Notes: a model not told the origin generated them from the letters alone. Shown: positions 54,089-63,713, numbered from the stretch's first letter. The stretch: 64,000 nt of DNA from PGYR01 sp048267165 (GCA_048267165.1 JBLWYD010000001.1:62001-126000), one strand, 5' to 3'. Program-made: numbers and translations.

Positions 54089-56463
54089 GTGAATTGGACA
54101 AATATTTTGAAAAAGCACGGAACGTAGAGCCCATATATGAAGAGGACGATGCGAGAAAACTGCTTTATGGCAAATTGAGCGATGGGGGCATTGCAACTAA
54201 TTTGTACAACAAAATAAAGGTATTTCCGATGATAACGGCACTTATAACATCAGTGGCAACTATTGCTACTATCGCATTTTTCAGTATGTCTTCGCCCAAC
54301 GCGGTGGTAGAACAACCGAACACTCAGAAGCACAAAACAGTAAGCTCTGTGAACTCAACTACTGAAACAGATGAGCTAAAAGAGAAAAAAATAATAACAA
54401 GATCTATAATCGCAAACTATAATACTATAGATGAAAAAGAAACAGCTAAAACTAAGGAAAAAGCTGAGTCTAAAACGTGGACTGATGATAACAAAATAGA
54501 CATAAAGTCAGTAAACTCGCTTAAGCTAACTAAGGACGAATTAGCACAGTTAGGAATAGTGATTGATGACAAGAGCTTTAAGATAAATGCCTTCGATAAG
54601 TACACATATACTATCAACCAGAATAACGAAAAACAACGCGATTATTATGATACCGAAAAAGACCGTGACGCATTGCCAACGCCTGCTATGGTGACTACTT
54701 CTACTGGCTTCAAAACTCTTACTTTGTTCAAGAAAGGAAATGTAGAAGCGACAGTGGATAGGTATAAGAGTTCGAGTAATAGTGAACCCGAATATACTAC
54801 TAATGTTGAACAAATTTTCAAAACAGACGATGCAGACATCGACATTAAAGTAAATAAAGTTGAAAATGATTCAAGAGAATTAAGCTCTAATAGTAATATG
54901 GATTATGTAGTTGATGGAGATACAGTAAAAGTAGAATATAAGAAAAAAACTGATACTTCTGAAAGAAGTTTGACCATAAAATTCCCCGAAGGATATGAAG
55001 ATATTAAGGATTTGGATTCTCATAAAGAACGATTAGATGGGTTAATTAATAGTTTTGATGACAAAGGAGTAGCAACTGCATTCAGGAAAACAGACCCGAA
55101 TAAACGTAAAGATACTGTGCTTGCTAGAATTGATCTGGGTTATGTCAATAGTGAGTTCTTTGATAAATCCTTTGATGTTGTTGAACAATTAGTAAACGCT
55201 TTAACAATCAACCCTGATATATCATATATACTTAATAATATTAATCGGATTAGAAGTATAAATATAATGTATCAAGACTATAAAGTCGCTTGTGATTTCC
55301 AACAAATACTAAAGAAAGATTCTCATAAGTTTGATTTTAGCAAATATAACTTCAGACAAATGTTTGACAAAAAATTAGATTCATCTAAATTTGACAACCC
55401 CAATTATTACAAGACATTCCAAGTTTCTTGGTGGGGATATCCAGATTTTTTTGATGAGAAGTTATCAGTACCAAATAAAAATGATAATGGAATTAAAATA
55501 TTAGAAGGTACAGTAACAACATTTGAAGATTTATTTGATTTATCAAATAGTAACTATACAGTAAGGGATTTAATGCAAAGAAAATCGGACAGTTTAGAGG
55601 TAATTAGGATTTCAAACGATGATATAAATGTAGAAAAAAATAGCAAATCGGTTTATAAAAGTGTAGATGTTAGTAAACAATATGACATCAGTAGTAAATT
55701 TGAGAATGCACCATACTATGATTTGAAAAAGGGTATTGAATATTATAAAAAATTATTAATTGGGAATAAAGATTCGTCAGAGATAATAAAAGAGATACAA
55801 AAACCTAAAACGTTCAATTATGATTTTGAAGGAGTATCGTTTGAGTTCAAGACAAGTGAAATATCAACTATTGCAAAAATAAACGATAAAACGAATTTAG
55901 TAACTACTGAACTGAAGATAAATCGTAATAAAGATAAAAAGCCACAAAGCCTTGTCGTAGAGAGCTTCGACTACAACATAAACGAGCTGATACCAATTGA
56001 AGTTAGCTTCGATGGAGTAAACACAGATTTCATAGTTTGGTACGAAGCTACAGATAATTTCTTGAGCAAATTACCTTCGAAAATTAAAGCAAAGATTAAC
56101 CCAGAATTGATGGCGCTAACCGAACAAATGGATCATTGCGAAAATGAGCCAATAGAAAAGAAAGAAACTGTAATGGACGTGTGGAGCGGTTGTTCGGGGG
56201 CAATCAAGGAAATGAAAGTATTCCCTAATCCAACTACTAGTAACTCCAATGTAGAGTTCGAGCTGCAAGATAACAGAGTAATCTCAATAGCGATTTTCGA
56301 CTTATCGGGTAAGCTAATAAAGAACGTAAAAAGCGGAATGTCTATAGGCAAAGGCAACACTAAGGAATTGCTAAACCTAACAGGTATTAACCCCGGATTG
56401 TACTACGTGGTAGTCAAATCCGAGAAGGGCGAGCAAGCACTCCAAAGAATTATAATAGAATGA
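54085..56463 (+). CDS. Putative anti-sigma membrane protein with C-terminal T9SS sorting domain
   Basis: 792 residues. No N-terminal signal peptide: residues 1-45 are soluble and charged (MSELDKYFEKARNVEPIYEEDDARKLL), as expected of a cytoplasmic sigma-binding segment, followed by one hydrophobic helix (about 47-68). Residues 70-700 are hydrophilic, Lys/Asp/Ser-rich, with LTKDELAQLGIVID at about 147-160 and no recognised enzyme. Residues about 709-792 are a type A sorting domain (KVFPNPTTSNSNVEFEL ... GLYYVVVKSEKGEQALQRIIIE). Coupled by ATGA to the ECF sigma gene. Anti-sigma function is inferred from position and topology; the sorting domain is recognised from sequence. No lipoprotein or outer-membrane partner lies in the same operon. 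Confidence 0.75.
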   Translation: MSELDKYFEKARNVEPIYEEDDARKLLYGKLSDGGIATNLYNKIKVFPMITALITSVATIATIAFFSMSSPNAVVEQPNTQKHKTVSSVNSTTETDELKEKKIITRSIIANYNTIDEKETAKTKEKAESKTWTDDNKIDIKSVNSLKLTKDELAQLGIVIDDKSFKINAFDKYTYTINQNNEKQRDYYDTEKDRDALPTPAMVTTSTGFKTLTLFKKGNVEATVDRYKSSSNSEPEYTTNVEQIFKTDDADIDIKVNKVENDSRELSSNSNMDYVVDGDTVKVEYKKKTDTSERSLTIKFPEGYEDIKDLDSHKERLDGLINSFDDKGVATAFRKTDPNKRKDTVLARIDLGYVNSEFFDKSFDVVEQLVNALTINPDISYILNNINRIRSINIMYQDYKVACDFQQILKKDSHKFDFSKYNFRQMFDKKLDSSKFDNPNYYKTFQVSWWGYPDFFDEKLSVPNKNDNGIKILEGTVTTFEDLFDLSNSNYTVRDLMQRKSDSLEVIRISNDDINVEKNSKSVYKSVDVSKQYDISSKFENAPYYDLKKGIEYYKKLLIGNKDSSEIIKEIQKPKTFNYDFEGVSFEFKTSEISTIAKINDKTNLVTTELKINRNKDKKPQSLVVESFDYNINELIPIEVSFDGVNTDFIVWYEATDNFLSKLPSKIKAKINPELMALTEQMDHCENEPIEKKETVMDVWSGCSGAIKEMKVFPNPTTSNSNVEFELQDNRVISIAIFDLSGKLIKNVKSGMSIGKGNTKELLNLTGINPGLYYVVVKSEKGEQALQRIIIE

Positions 56464-57067
56464 TTTTATAAATAAATTACCCTCATCCTCATGTTAAGCC
56501 CAAAGGCCTGTACCACTTCGGTGGTATGGGCTTTTTTTATAGGGTGTAAGGAATTATTCTGTACTTCGGTGTCACTCAGCAACCAAAACAGATTAATTGA
56601 ACTATGTCACATTTTATGTCGCCCCGCTGGGGCTACTGTGTCTAGCTAGTAATTAAGCTACAGGTATTTCGCCACTCTGTGGCTAATAAATGGCAGGCCA
56701 CGTAGTGGTCTAATATCTGTAGCCCATATTTCCAACATGCCTAACAGCCCCTTAGGGGTTGTATAATATGGGACTGAGGTCCATTTCGTTTTTAGTATTT
56801 CAATTACCCATCGGTTAAAACCGACGGTAATAATATTTTTTCCTGGACTCATCACTTCACTTCGATCCGTTCTGAGTGACGGTTGTGGGGCAATAAACTT
56901 ATCCTGTAAATCCTTAAATCCTGTGAATTCTGATTGTTGCTGAGCGCCGAAGTACTGACAAAAGAGACAGCCGCGCTCCGCTCGCTGTGACATATCTCTT
57001 TCCTAGACTCTTTACTTCGACTGTCGCTCAGCACAGGCACTTCGTTCTGAGTGACATAAGAAAACCC
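56464..57067. repeat. 604-nt gene-free stretch with terminator and repeat fragments
   Basis: After the 56496-56538 terminator come GC-richer fragments: GTCGCCCCGCTGGGGCT near 56620-56636, GGCCACGTAGTGGTC near 56695-56710, CCCCTTAGGGG near 56750, and two TTTCCTGGACTC / TTTCCTAGACTC...GTTCTGAGTGAC segments (56838-56881 and 57000-57056) resembling 27918-27966. Frames of about 60-110 codons in it are judged spurious. Confidence 0.7.
56496..56538 (+). terminator. Rho-independent terminator after the T9SS anti-sigma-like gene
   Basis: Outer stem AAGCCCA/TGGGCTT and inner stem TACCAC-TTCG-GTGGTA with a TTCG tetraloop, then a run of T. 33 nt after the stop at 56463. Confidence 0.9.
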
Positions 57068-58126
57068 TCACTCCCGTTTTCCCGAAAGCAATTCCGAGAC
57101 GATTTTCACTAGCGGTAGCATTTTGTTGTACTGCATACGTTTGGGTCCGATTAGACCTATGGTGCCAGAGCCACTATCACCTAAGCTATAGTTAGAGATT
57201 ATCATACTATAATCGCTGAGCTGTTGGTCGCCGATTTCTGCACCTATGTAAACTTGCATGTCATTTCGTTCGGGCATATTGTCGAGCAAATGGATGATTA
57301 TATCTTCGTTTTCTACTAATTCTATTATGCTTTTTACTCGGGCTATATCTTCAAATTCGGGTAGCTCTAATAAGTTTTGTGTGCCCGAGGTGAATAGCTT
57401 ATTATTCACTGACTTCATGTTGAATATCTTGTCCACCGAATCCACGAATAGGCGAATCAGCGGTTTTTCTGATAATTCTATATCAGCGAGCATTTCAGGG
57501 AATGAGTTTCTCAATTCGTTTATGTCTCTACCAGCTATTCGTTCATTTATTGCTCTTGATATTTGCTCTAGATGCGAGTCTTCTACTTCGAATCTAGCTT
57601 CTAGAGTAACGGTATTCACTACGTTCGATTCTAGTGCCAGCACAACGAGTATATGAGTTGATGATAGTTTTATAAGCTCTATTTTTCTGACTTTTATCTC
57701 TTTAACTGTTGGTATGCGTACTACTGCTAGGTACTTCGAGAGTATTCCGAGTAGTTTTGAAGTATCTTTTAGTATGGAATCTGAGTCTTTGCCATCGTCT
57801 GATATAGCATTTATTACCTGTTGCTCTTGGTCCGATATTCGTTCCATCTGCATTAGGTAGTCCACGTAGAATCGGTAGCCCTTATCTGTTGGTATTCGCC
57901 CTGCGGAAGTGTGCGGATGAGTAACTAGCTCCATTTCTTCCAAATCACCCATCACGTTGCGTATAGTTGCCGAACTAATACTCAAATTGTGCTCTAAGAA
58001 CTTCGATAGCTTACGCGAACCCACAGGAGCCGCATTTGCTATGTACAGATTCACTATAGAGCGGAGTATTGCCCTCTCTCTTTCATTGAGGTTTATATCC
58101 AAGTTATTTAGTGTGTTAGGTATCAT
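57068..58126 (-). CDS. hrcA: Heat-inducible transcription repressor HrcA
   Basis: 352 residues, the family length. N-terminal winged helix (ERERAILRSIVNLYIANAAPVGSRKLSK, SSATIRNVMGDLEEMELVTHPHTSAGRIPTDKGYRFYVDYL) and the GAF-like and C-terminal domains (IYIGAEIGDQQLSDYSMIISNY, GSGTIGLIGPKRMQYNKMLPLV). HrcA represses chaperone operons by binding CIRCE inverted repeats and is usually next to grpE-dnaK or groES-groEL; here it stands alone, divergent from typA. No CIRCE (TTAGCACTC-N9-GAGTGCTAA) is visible in the 58127-58327 spacer. Confidence 0.95.
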   Translation of the reverse strand: MIPNTLNNLDINLNERERAILRSIVNLYIANAAPVGSRKLSKFLEHNLSISSATIRNVMGDLEEMELVTHPHTSAGRIPTDKGYRFYVDYLMQMERISDQEQQVINAISDDGKDSDSILKDTSKLLGILSKYLAVVRIPTVKEIKVRKIELIKLSSTHILVVLALESNVVNTVTLEARFEVEDSHLEQISRAINERIAGRDINELRNSFPEMLADIELSEKPLIRLFVDSVDKIFNMKSVNNKLFTSGTQNLLELPEFEDIARVKSIIELVENEDIIIHLLDNMPERNDMQVYIGAEIGDQQLSDYSMIISNYSLGDSGSGTIGLIGPKRMQYNKMLPLVKIVSELLSGKRE

Positions 58127-58327
58127 AGATGAAGTTTATATACATAATAGAATAACAAATTATTGAATTAAAATGGGAATGACAAACCTAATTATTCAAC
58201 AAAGTCAATGATTTGACTCCGAAATGCAACACTAAATTGAAAAAATATTGAATTTATTTTCAATAAGAAATACCTAGTCTTTAATTATTCCGTAACTTGC
58301 GTTCTTTTTAAATTACAAAACACGAAA

Positions 58328-60139
58328 ATGATAAAAGATAATTTCAGAAACATAGCTATTATAGCACACGTTGACCACGGGAAAACTACTTTAGTAGATG
58401 CCATGTTACAACAATCAGGTACTTACAGAGATAACCAACACGTTGAAGAACGAGTTATGGACTCTATGGATCAAGAGAAGGAACGTGGAATCACGATTTC
58501 GGCTAAAAACACAGCGGTTTTCTACGAAGGTAGAAAAATCAATATAATGGATACACCTGGTCACGCGGATTTTGGTGGTGAAGTTGAGCGTAGTTTGTCT
58601 ATCGTAGATGGTGCTATACTACTTGTTGACTCTTCGGAAGGTCCATTACCTCAAACTAGATTCGTTGTGAAAAAAGCATTAGCTCTTGGTTTGCCTATCA
58701 TACTTGTTATAAACAAGATAGATAGACCCGATGGCCGTATAGCAGAAGTTATCGAAGAAGTTTACGATCTATTTATAGACGTAGATGCTACAGATGAGCA
58801 AATCGACTTCCCTATACTTTATACTATCGGTAAAGATGGTATAGCTAAGTACAATTTGGAAGACGAATCAACAGATTTGAAGCCACTTTTCGATACTATT
58901 ATCAATAAAATACCTGGCCCAACTGCCGACGATTCGCACGAAACTCAATTCTTAGCTGCATCATTAGACTATGACAACTATGTTGGTCAAATAGCTATTG
59001 GTCGTGTTTGGAATGGTTTGATAGAGATGAACAAACAATATGCTATATCAACTGAAACTGGTATCAAAAAGAATCTGAAACTTAATGCATTATATTCATT
59101 TACTGGATTGAGTAAAACACAAGTTGACTCTGTAGAATCAGGTGATATCGTAGCAATAGCAGGTATTGACGATATCAAAATAGGTGATACTCTTACTGAT
59201 AACGAAAACCCTAAACCAATGGGTAGAATCACTATAGATGAGCCAACGGTAAGCATGATATTCTATGTGAATAACGGACCTTTCGCAGGTACTGAGGGTA
59301 AATTTGTTACTTCTCGTCACTTGAAAGCTCGTTTAGAAAAAGAAATGAAACTGAACGTATCACTAAAAGTGAAAGACACTGAAAGAACAGACGCTTTCGA
59401 AGTTAGTGGTAGAGGTGAGTTGCAGTTAGGTGTACTAATCGAATCTATGCGTAGAGAAGGATTCGAGTTAATGGTATCAAAACCAACTGTAATCACTAAA
59501 ACTATAGATGGCAAAAAGAACGAGCCGTTTGAAGAAGTATTCATCGACGTTCCAGACGAATTCGTAGGTGTTGTAACTGAAAAATTACAAATGAGAAAAG
59601 GTCAATTAGTGAATATGATGTCGCACGGACACGGTAGAACTGATATCGAATTTATAGTTCCTTCTCGTGGACTAATCGGGTATCGTAGCCAGTTTATGAC
59701 TGACACAAAAGGTTCTGGTATTATCAATAATCTATTCCATTCTTACCAACCTTGGGCTGGTGATATATCTCAGCGTTCGACTGGTGTATTAGTATCGGAT
59801 AGAGCTGGTAAAACTACTGAATACGCTTGCGTTGGTATGGATGATCGTGGTATTCTGATAGTTGGAATTGGAGTAAAAGTATATATGGGTATGGTCGTTG
59901 GTGAAAGAAATAAGCCGGGTGATTTGAATATCAATATAGTACGTGAAAAACAACTAACGAATATGCGTGCTTCTGGTTCGGATAACACAGTATCTATCAG
60001 ACCACACAAACAACTTTCACTAGACGCATCTATCGAATTCCTTTCGGAAGATGAGCTATTAGAAATCACTCCAGAGTCTATACGTATCAGAAAAGATGTG
60101 TTAGACCCTAACCAAAGAAAGAAAACTCAAAAAGGATAA
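58328..60139 (+). CDS. typA: Ribosome-associated translational GTPase TypA/BipA
   Basis: 603 residues, full length. G1 AHVDHGKTT, G2 RGITISAKNTA, G3 DTPGHADFGGEVERSL, G4 NKIDR, followed by the elongation-factor-like domains and the TypA C-terminal domain (YRSQFMTDTKGSGIINNLFHSYQPW, RASGSDNTVSIRPHKQLSLDASIEFLSEDELLEITPESIRIRK). It acts in ribosome assembly and stress adaptation. Divergent from hrcA; followed by a strong terminator. Confidence 0.97.
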   Translation: MIKDNFRNIAIIAHVDHGKTTLVDAMLQQSGTYRDNQHVEERVMDSMDQEKERGITISAKNTAVFYEGRKINIMDTPGHADFGGEVERSLSIVDGAILLVDSSEGPLPQTRFVVKKALALGLPIILVINKIDRPDGRIAEVIEEVYDLFIDVDATDEQIDFPILYTIGKDGIAKYNLEDESTDLKPLFDTIINKIPGPTADDSHETQFLAASLDYDNYVGQIAIGRVWNGLIEMNKQYAISTETGIKKNLKLNALYSFTGLSKTQVDSVESGDIVAIAGIDDIKIGDTLTDNENPKPMGRITIDEPTVSMIFYVNNGPFAGTEGKFVTSRHLKARLEKEMKLNVSLKVKDTERTDAFEVSGRGELQLGVLIESMRREGFELMVSKPTVITKTIDGKKNEPFEEVFIDVPDEFVGVVTEKLQMRKGQLVNMMSHGHGRTDIEFIVPSRGLIGYRSQFMTDTKGSGIINNLFHSYQPWAGDISQRSTGVLVSDRAGKTTEYACVGMDDRGILIVGIGVKVYMGMVVGERNKPGDLNINIVREKQLTNMRASGSDNTVSIRPHKQLSLDASIEFLSEDELLEITPESIRIRKDVLDPNQRKKTQKG

Positions 60140-60164
60140 TCCTTTATCCATTTAGAATTTATTT

Positions 60165-60199
60165 AAAATCCCTGCACTTGAAGTGTGGGGATTTTTTTT
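60165..60199 (+). terminator. Rho-independent terminator after typA
   Basis: AATCCCTGCACT pairs with AGTGTGGGGATT (two G-U pairs) around a short loop, then eight T. The same stem sequence ends the adhesin operon at 63714-63745. Confidence 0.93.
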
Positions 60200-60249
60200 G
60201 GTTGGGTGACAGTAATTAACTAGGTTATGAGTTCACTAACTGGCAGAAT

Positions 60250-60936
60250 ATGAATTTTAGCAAGATTGTCGTTCTATTTTTACTTATTACATCTTCTCTT
60301 TTTTCTCAATATCAGATAAAAAAGAGTGCTACTTCTGACGGAGGTGGTAAGCAAGCAAACTCCACTAACACACTCTACCACATAACTGGTCAGCCCATAG
60401 GCAATACAACATCGAACAGTCAATACCTCCTTAAAGAAGGATATATATTCTATTACTTGGAAGATGAAGTTGTACCACTAAGTGATGAACCATTAGCTCA
60501 CTCAGACCTATTCACTCTTGATTCTATAATTGATGCTGGATCTATTCGGTTCAATATACAGCCCGCAGAAGAGATAACTAATGCAGAAGGATACATAGTA
60601 TTAGCTAGAGCAAATTCTGACCCAGAGGTCATAGTCATCGATGCCAACTATCCTAGTTTATATTACTCAAGCAATGGCACCAAAGTAGTGTCTATATTAA
60701 CCGACAAGTCAGCCGATAAGATTACAGCTTCGGGGTTGCAACCTAGCCAAACTTACACTTTCGTGCTTATTCCTTTCAATTGGAATGGCACTGATAATGA
60801 ATCGATAAACTTTAAAACAGATCCTACAATACCAAAGTTAACACAAACGACTCCTATCCCCACTTTAAGTGATTGGGCGTTGATATTACTCGGGGTGACT
60901 ATCCCAATTATTGTATATTTCAAAATGAAAGCATAG
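60250..60936 (+). CDS. Secreted protein with IPTL-CTERM-like C-terminus
   Basis: 228 residues. Signal peptide at about 1-19. Residues about 20-72 repeat the short module of the 38600-39190 protein (KKSATSDGGGKQANSTNTLYHITGQPIGN ... EGYIFY). About 90-190 form a fibronectin-III-like beta domain. The C-terminus PIPTLSDWALILLGVTIPIIVYFKMKA is an IPTL-CTERM-type sorting tail: IPTLS-W, a hydrophobic helix, and a basic end (the usual G after W is A). This class is processed by exosortase-like systems in other bacteria. The YadA-like gene starts 9 nt downstream. Confidence 0.8.
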   Translation: MNFSKIVVLFLLITSSLFSQYQIKKSATSDGGGKQANSTNTLYHITGQPIGNTTSNSQYLLKEGYIFYYLEDEVVPLSDEPLAHSDLFTLDSIIDAGSIRFNIQPAEEITNAEGYIVLARANSDPEVIVIDANYPSLYYSSNGTKVVSILTDKSADKITASGLQPSQTYTFVLIPFNWNGTDNESINFKTDPTIPKLTQTTPIPTLSDWALILLGVTIPIIVYFKMKA

Positions 60937-60945
60937 GAAACAAAC

Positions 60946-63684
60946 ATGAAAAAACTCATACTAATTCTAGTATTATTCCCGATTATAGCTTTGGCACAGA
61001 TACCCCAGACTATGAACTATCAGGGACGTTTGGAAGACAATAGTGGTAACCCTGTCACTGATGATAACTACTCCATTGTGTTCACAATATATGATGCTGC
61101 CACTAATGGCAACTCACTTTGGACAGAAACAAGATCAGTAACAACAGAAGATGGATTCTTCACTCTCACATTAGGTGAGAACACCTCAATTGATATAAAC
61201 ACAGATCAGCAAATATGGCTCAATGTAAATATAGGTGGTACTGATTTGACACCTAGGACTAAACTATCGGGTAGTTTGTCATCTCTTTCTACTAAGACTG
61301 TCGAGAATACAACTACGGCTGGTAATACTGTAGTTACATCCATCAACTCATCAACTGGCGGAATAAGTGCAGAAAAAATAGCTGATGGTTCTGTTACTAA
61401 TACGGAATTACAATTTATAGGAACTGTTACTTCTGACGTACAAACGCAGTTGGATGGGAAACAACCAAACCTACCAACACAAACTGGGAATAGTGGTAAA
61501 TTCTTAACTACAGACGGAACAAATGTAAGTTGGGGAACTGTTTCTAGCAGTGGTGGTGCATTCACTTCTGCTAGTGGACAAACTACTATAAATAATTTGA
61601 CTGACGACTTTATTGTCGGTGATGCTACATTAGATTATGATGGCTCAGGTCTTGATACCAAAATGTACTTCGATGATAGTAAAGGTGCTTTCAGAGCAGG
61701 TGCAATAGAAAGTGATAGCTGGAATGAAGGAACGAATGTGGGAAATTATTCATTTGCTATTGGATTAAATACCAAAGCCAGAGGTGAAGGTTCTGTAGCA
61801 CTGGGGTCTCAAACAAGCACTGGGGCTAGGGCCTATAACTCCGTCGCTATGGGGGATAATACGAGTACTGGGGATCGCGCCAATAACTCCGTCGCTATGG
61901 GGGACAGGTCAAGTACTGGCGAATTTGCCATTAACTCCGTCGCTATGGGAGATAATACAATCACTGGGGAACGCGCTACTAACTCCGTCGCTATGGGTAG
62001 AGATACACAGACAAATGCCTCAAACTCCGTTGCTATGGGGTATAATACAATCACAGGTAATAATGCCTCTAACTCCGTTGCTATGGGGTCTCAAACAAGC
62101 ACTGGTGAACTTGCCATTAACTCCGTTGCTTTGGGGGATAGAACAAGCACTGGGTATGGTGCCGAAAACTCCATCGCTATGGGGAAACAAACAATTACCG
62201 GAAGAAATGCCACTAACTCCGTTGCAATGGGTGCTGGAACAATTACCGGAAGAAATGCCACTAACTCCGTCGCAATGGGGTTTCAAACAGGCACTGGAAT
62301 TGGTGCCGAAAACTCCGTAGCTATGGGGGATAATACTATAGCTGATGAAACTAATTCAGTAGCAATGGGTGAATACAATGACAATTCCGTTACAGGAGAG
62401 TTGCTGACTATTGGTAATGGATCAACTGGCTTTGGTGGCTCACGCTCAAACGCCTTCGAAGTTTACAAAAATGGTGAAGTGGTTGTTCCAGCATTAGGTA
62501 ACACTACTAGTACCCAAAACCTACAAGTAAATGACGATGGTAAACTAGTAGCTGGTGGCGGTAGTGCATTCACCTCTGCTGGTGGACAAACTACTATAAA
62601 TAATTTGACTGACGATTTTATTGTTGGTGAAGCAACTTTAGATTATGGGGCTGGAACAGAAACAAAAATGTTCTTTGATGAAGACAAAGGAGCTTTTAGA
62701 ACAGGGACGATTGCATCTGATAATTGGGATAACGTTAACGTTGGAAGTCACTCTTTTGCTACTGGTTTTGAAACAAAAGCAAGTGGTGAAACTTCAACCG
62801 CTATGGGTTATAATACAGAGGCTACTGATGAAAATACCATAGCCATAGGGTACGGAGCATCAGCATCCAATTCCTTAGCCATTGCTTTGGGATACTATAC
62901 AATAGCAAGTGGTAATACTTCAACAGCAATGGGTAGTGAAGCAGAAGCAAGTGGAGAAAAATCCACAGCAATGGGCGATAGAACATTAGCTAGTAATGAA
63001 GCTTCAACGGCTATGGGTTCTGAAACAGAAGCAAGTGGTGATAAATCCACGGCGATGGGTAATGGTACAATAGCAAGTGGTAATACTTCAACAGCAATGG
63101 GTTATTTTACAAAAGCAAGTGGCGAAGCTTCCACAGCTATGGGCTCTGATACAGAAGCAAGTGGAAAAAGTTCAACTACTATGGGTGTCGGAACTACCGC
63201 CGAATCTTATGCTGAAACAGTTATAGGAACTTATAATACTGATTACACACCTGATAATGCATTATCTTTTGATGCAGATGATAGAGCTTTCGTTATTGGA
63301 AATGGTGTTTTTGGAGCTCTTTCAGATGCACTTATAGTTTATAAGAACGGTGATTTAGTTGTTCCAGCATTAGGTAACACTACTAGTACCCAAAACCTAC
63401 AAGTAAATGACGATGGTAAACTAGTAGCGGGTGGTATAACTAATTTACAAAGTGCAACAAGCGTTAACTCAGATGCAAATGTTATATTTATTAATAGTAC
63501 AACTACTATAGACTTGGATACTGATATGAGTACAAACCATATTGCCGGTTCTATTGTCCATATTATTGCAACTGGTACTGCTACTATAACAACTACTAAT
63601 GCAGGAAGAGGGAATGTAACCACTGTCCAAGTAGTCACTCTAGCTTATGATGGCTCAGACTGGTTTGTAGTATCATCTAAATAG
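60946..63684 (+). CDS. Secreted adhesin with YadA-head-like repeats
   Basis: 912 residues. MKKLILILVLFPIIALA is the signal peptide. About 20-110 is the N-terminal module of the 32 kb giant (MNYQGRLEDNSGNPVTDDNYSIVFTIYDAATNGNSLW ... PRTKLSG). Two near-identical GQTTINNLTDDFIVG segments introduce two repeat blocks. The first (DNA about 61791-62375) has about eleven 16-residue NSVAMGxxTxTGxxAx repeats, the second (about 62754-63200) about eight 14-residue STAMGxxTxASGxx repeats, both typical of left-handed parallel beta-roll YadA heads. Each block is followed by a VVPALGNTTSTQNLQVNDDGKLVAGG segment. The end (LAYDGSDWFVVSSK) is short and not a YadA anchor. Confidence 0.87.
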   Translation: MKKLILILVLFPIIALAQIPQTMNYQGRLEDNSGNPVTDDNYSIVFTIYDAATNGNSLWTETRSVTTEDGFFTLTLGENTSIDINTDQQIWLNVNIGGTDLTPRTKLSGSLSSLSTKTVENTTTAGNTVVTSINSSTGGISAEKIADGSVTNTELQFIGTVTSDVQTQLDGKQPNLPTQTGNSGKFLTTDGTNVSWGTVSSSGGAFTSASGQTTINNLTDDFIVGDATLDYDGSGLDTKMYFDDSKGAFRAGAIESDSWNEGTNVGNYSFAIGLNTKARGEGSVALGSQTSTGARAYNSVAMGDNTSTGDRANNSVAMGDRSSTGEFAINSVAMGDNTITGERATNSVAMGRDTQTNASNSVAMGYNTITGNNASNSVAMGSQTSTGELAINSVALGDRTSTGYGAENSIAMGKQTITGRNATNSVAMGAGTITGRNATNSVAMGFQTGTGIGAENSVAMGDNTIADETNSVAMGEYNDNSVTGELLTIGNGSTGFGGSRSNAFEVYKNGEVVVPALGNTTSTQNLQVNDDGKLVAGGGSAFTSAGGQTTINNLTDDFIVGEATLDYGAGTETKMFFDEDKGAFRTGTIASDNWDNVNVGSHSFATGFETKASGETSTAMGYNTEATDENTIAIGYGASASNSLAIALGYYTIASGNTSTAMGSEAEASGEKSTAMGDRTLASNEASTAMGSETEASGDKSTAMGNGTIASGNTSTAMGYFTKASGEASTAMGSDTEASGKSSTTMGVGTTAESYAETVIGTYNTDYTPDNALSFDADDRAFVIGNGVFGALSDALIVYKNGDLVVPALGNTTSTQNLQVNDDGKLVAGGITNLQSATSVNSDANVIFINSTTTIDLDTDMSTNHIAGSIVHIIATGTATITTTNAGRGNVTTVQVVTLAYDGSDWFVVSSK

Positions 63685-63713
63685 CTATTCGCTAAGATTA
63701 ACTTAAAAATATC

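Noticed and set aside
56658..57040. Minus-strand reading frames of 111 and 62 codons in the spacer before hrcA
   Set aside because: They are translations of GC-richer repeat fragments, overlap each other in different frames, and have no start signal or domain.
58127..58327. CIRCE operator between hrcA and typA
   Set aside because: No TTAGCACTC-N9-GAGTGCTAA or close relative found on reading the spacer.
61833..62320. Open frames on both strands inside the YadA-like gene
   Set aside because: The 48-bp repeat happens to lack stops in several frames; only the 60946 frame has a signal peptide and continuous domains.
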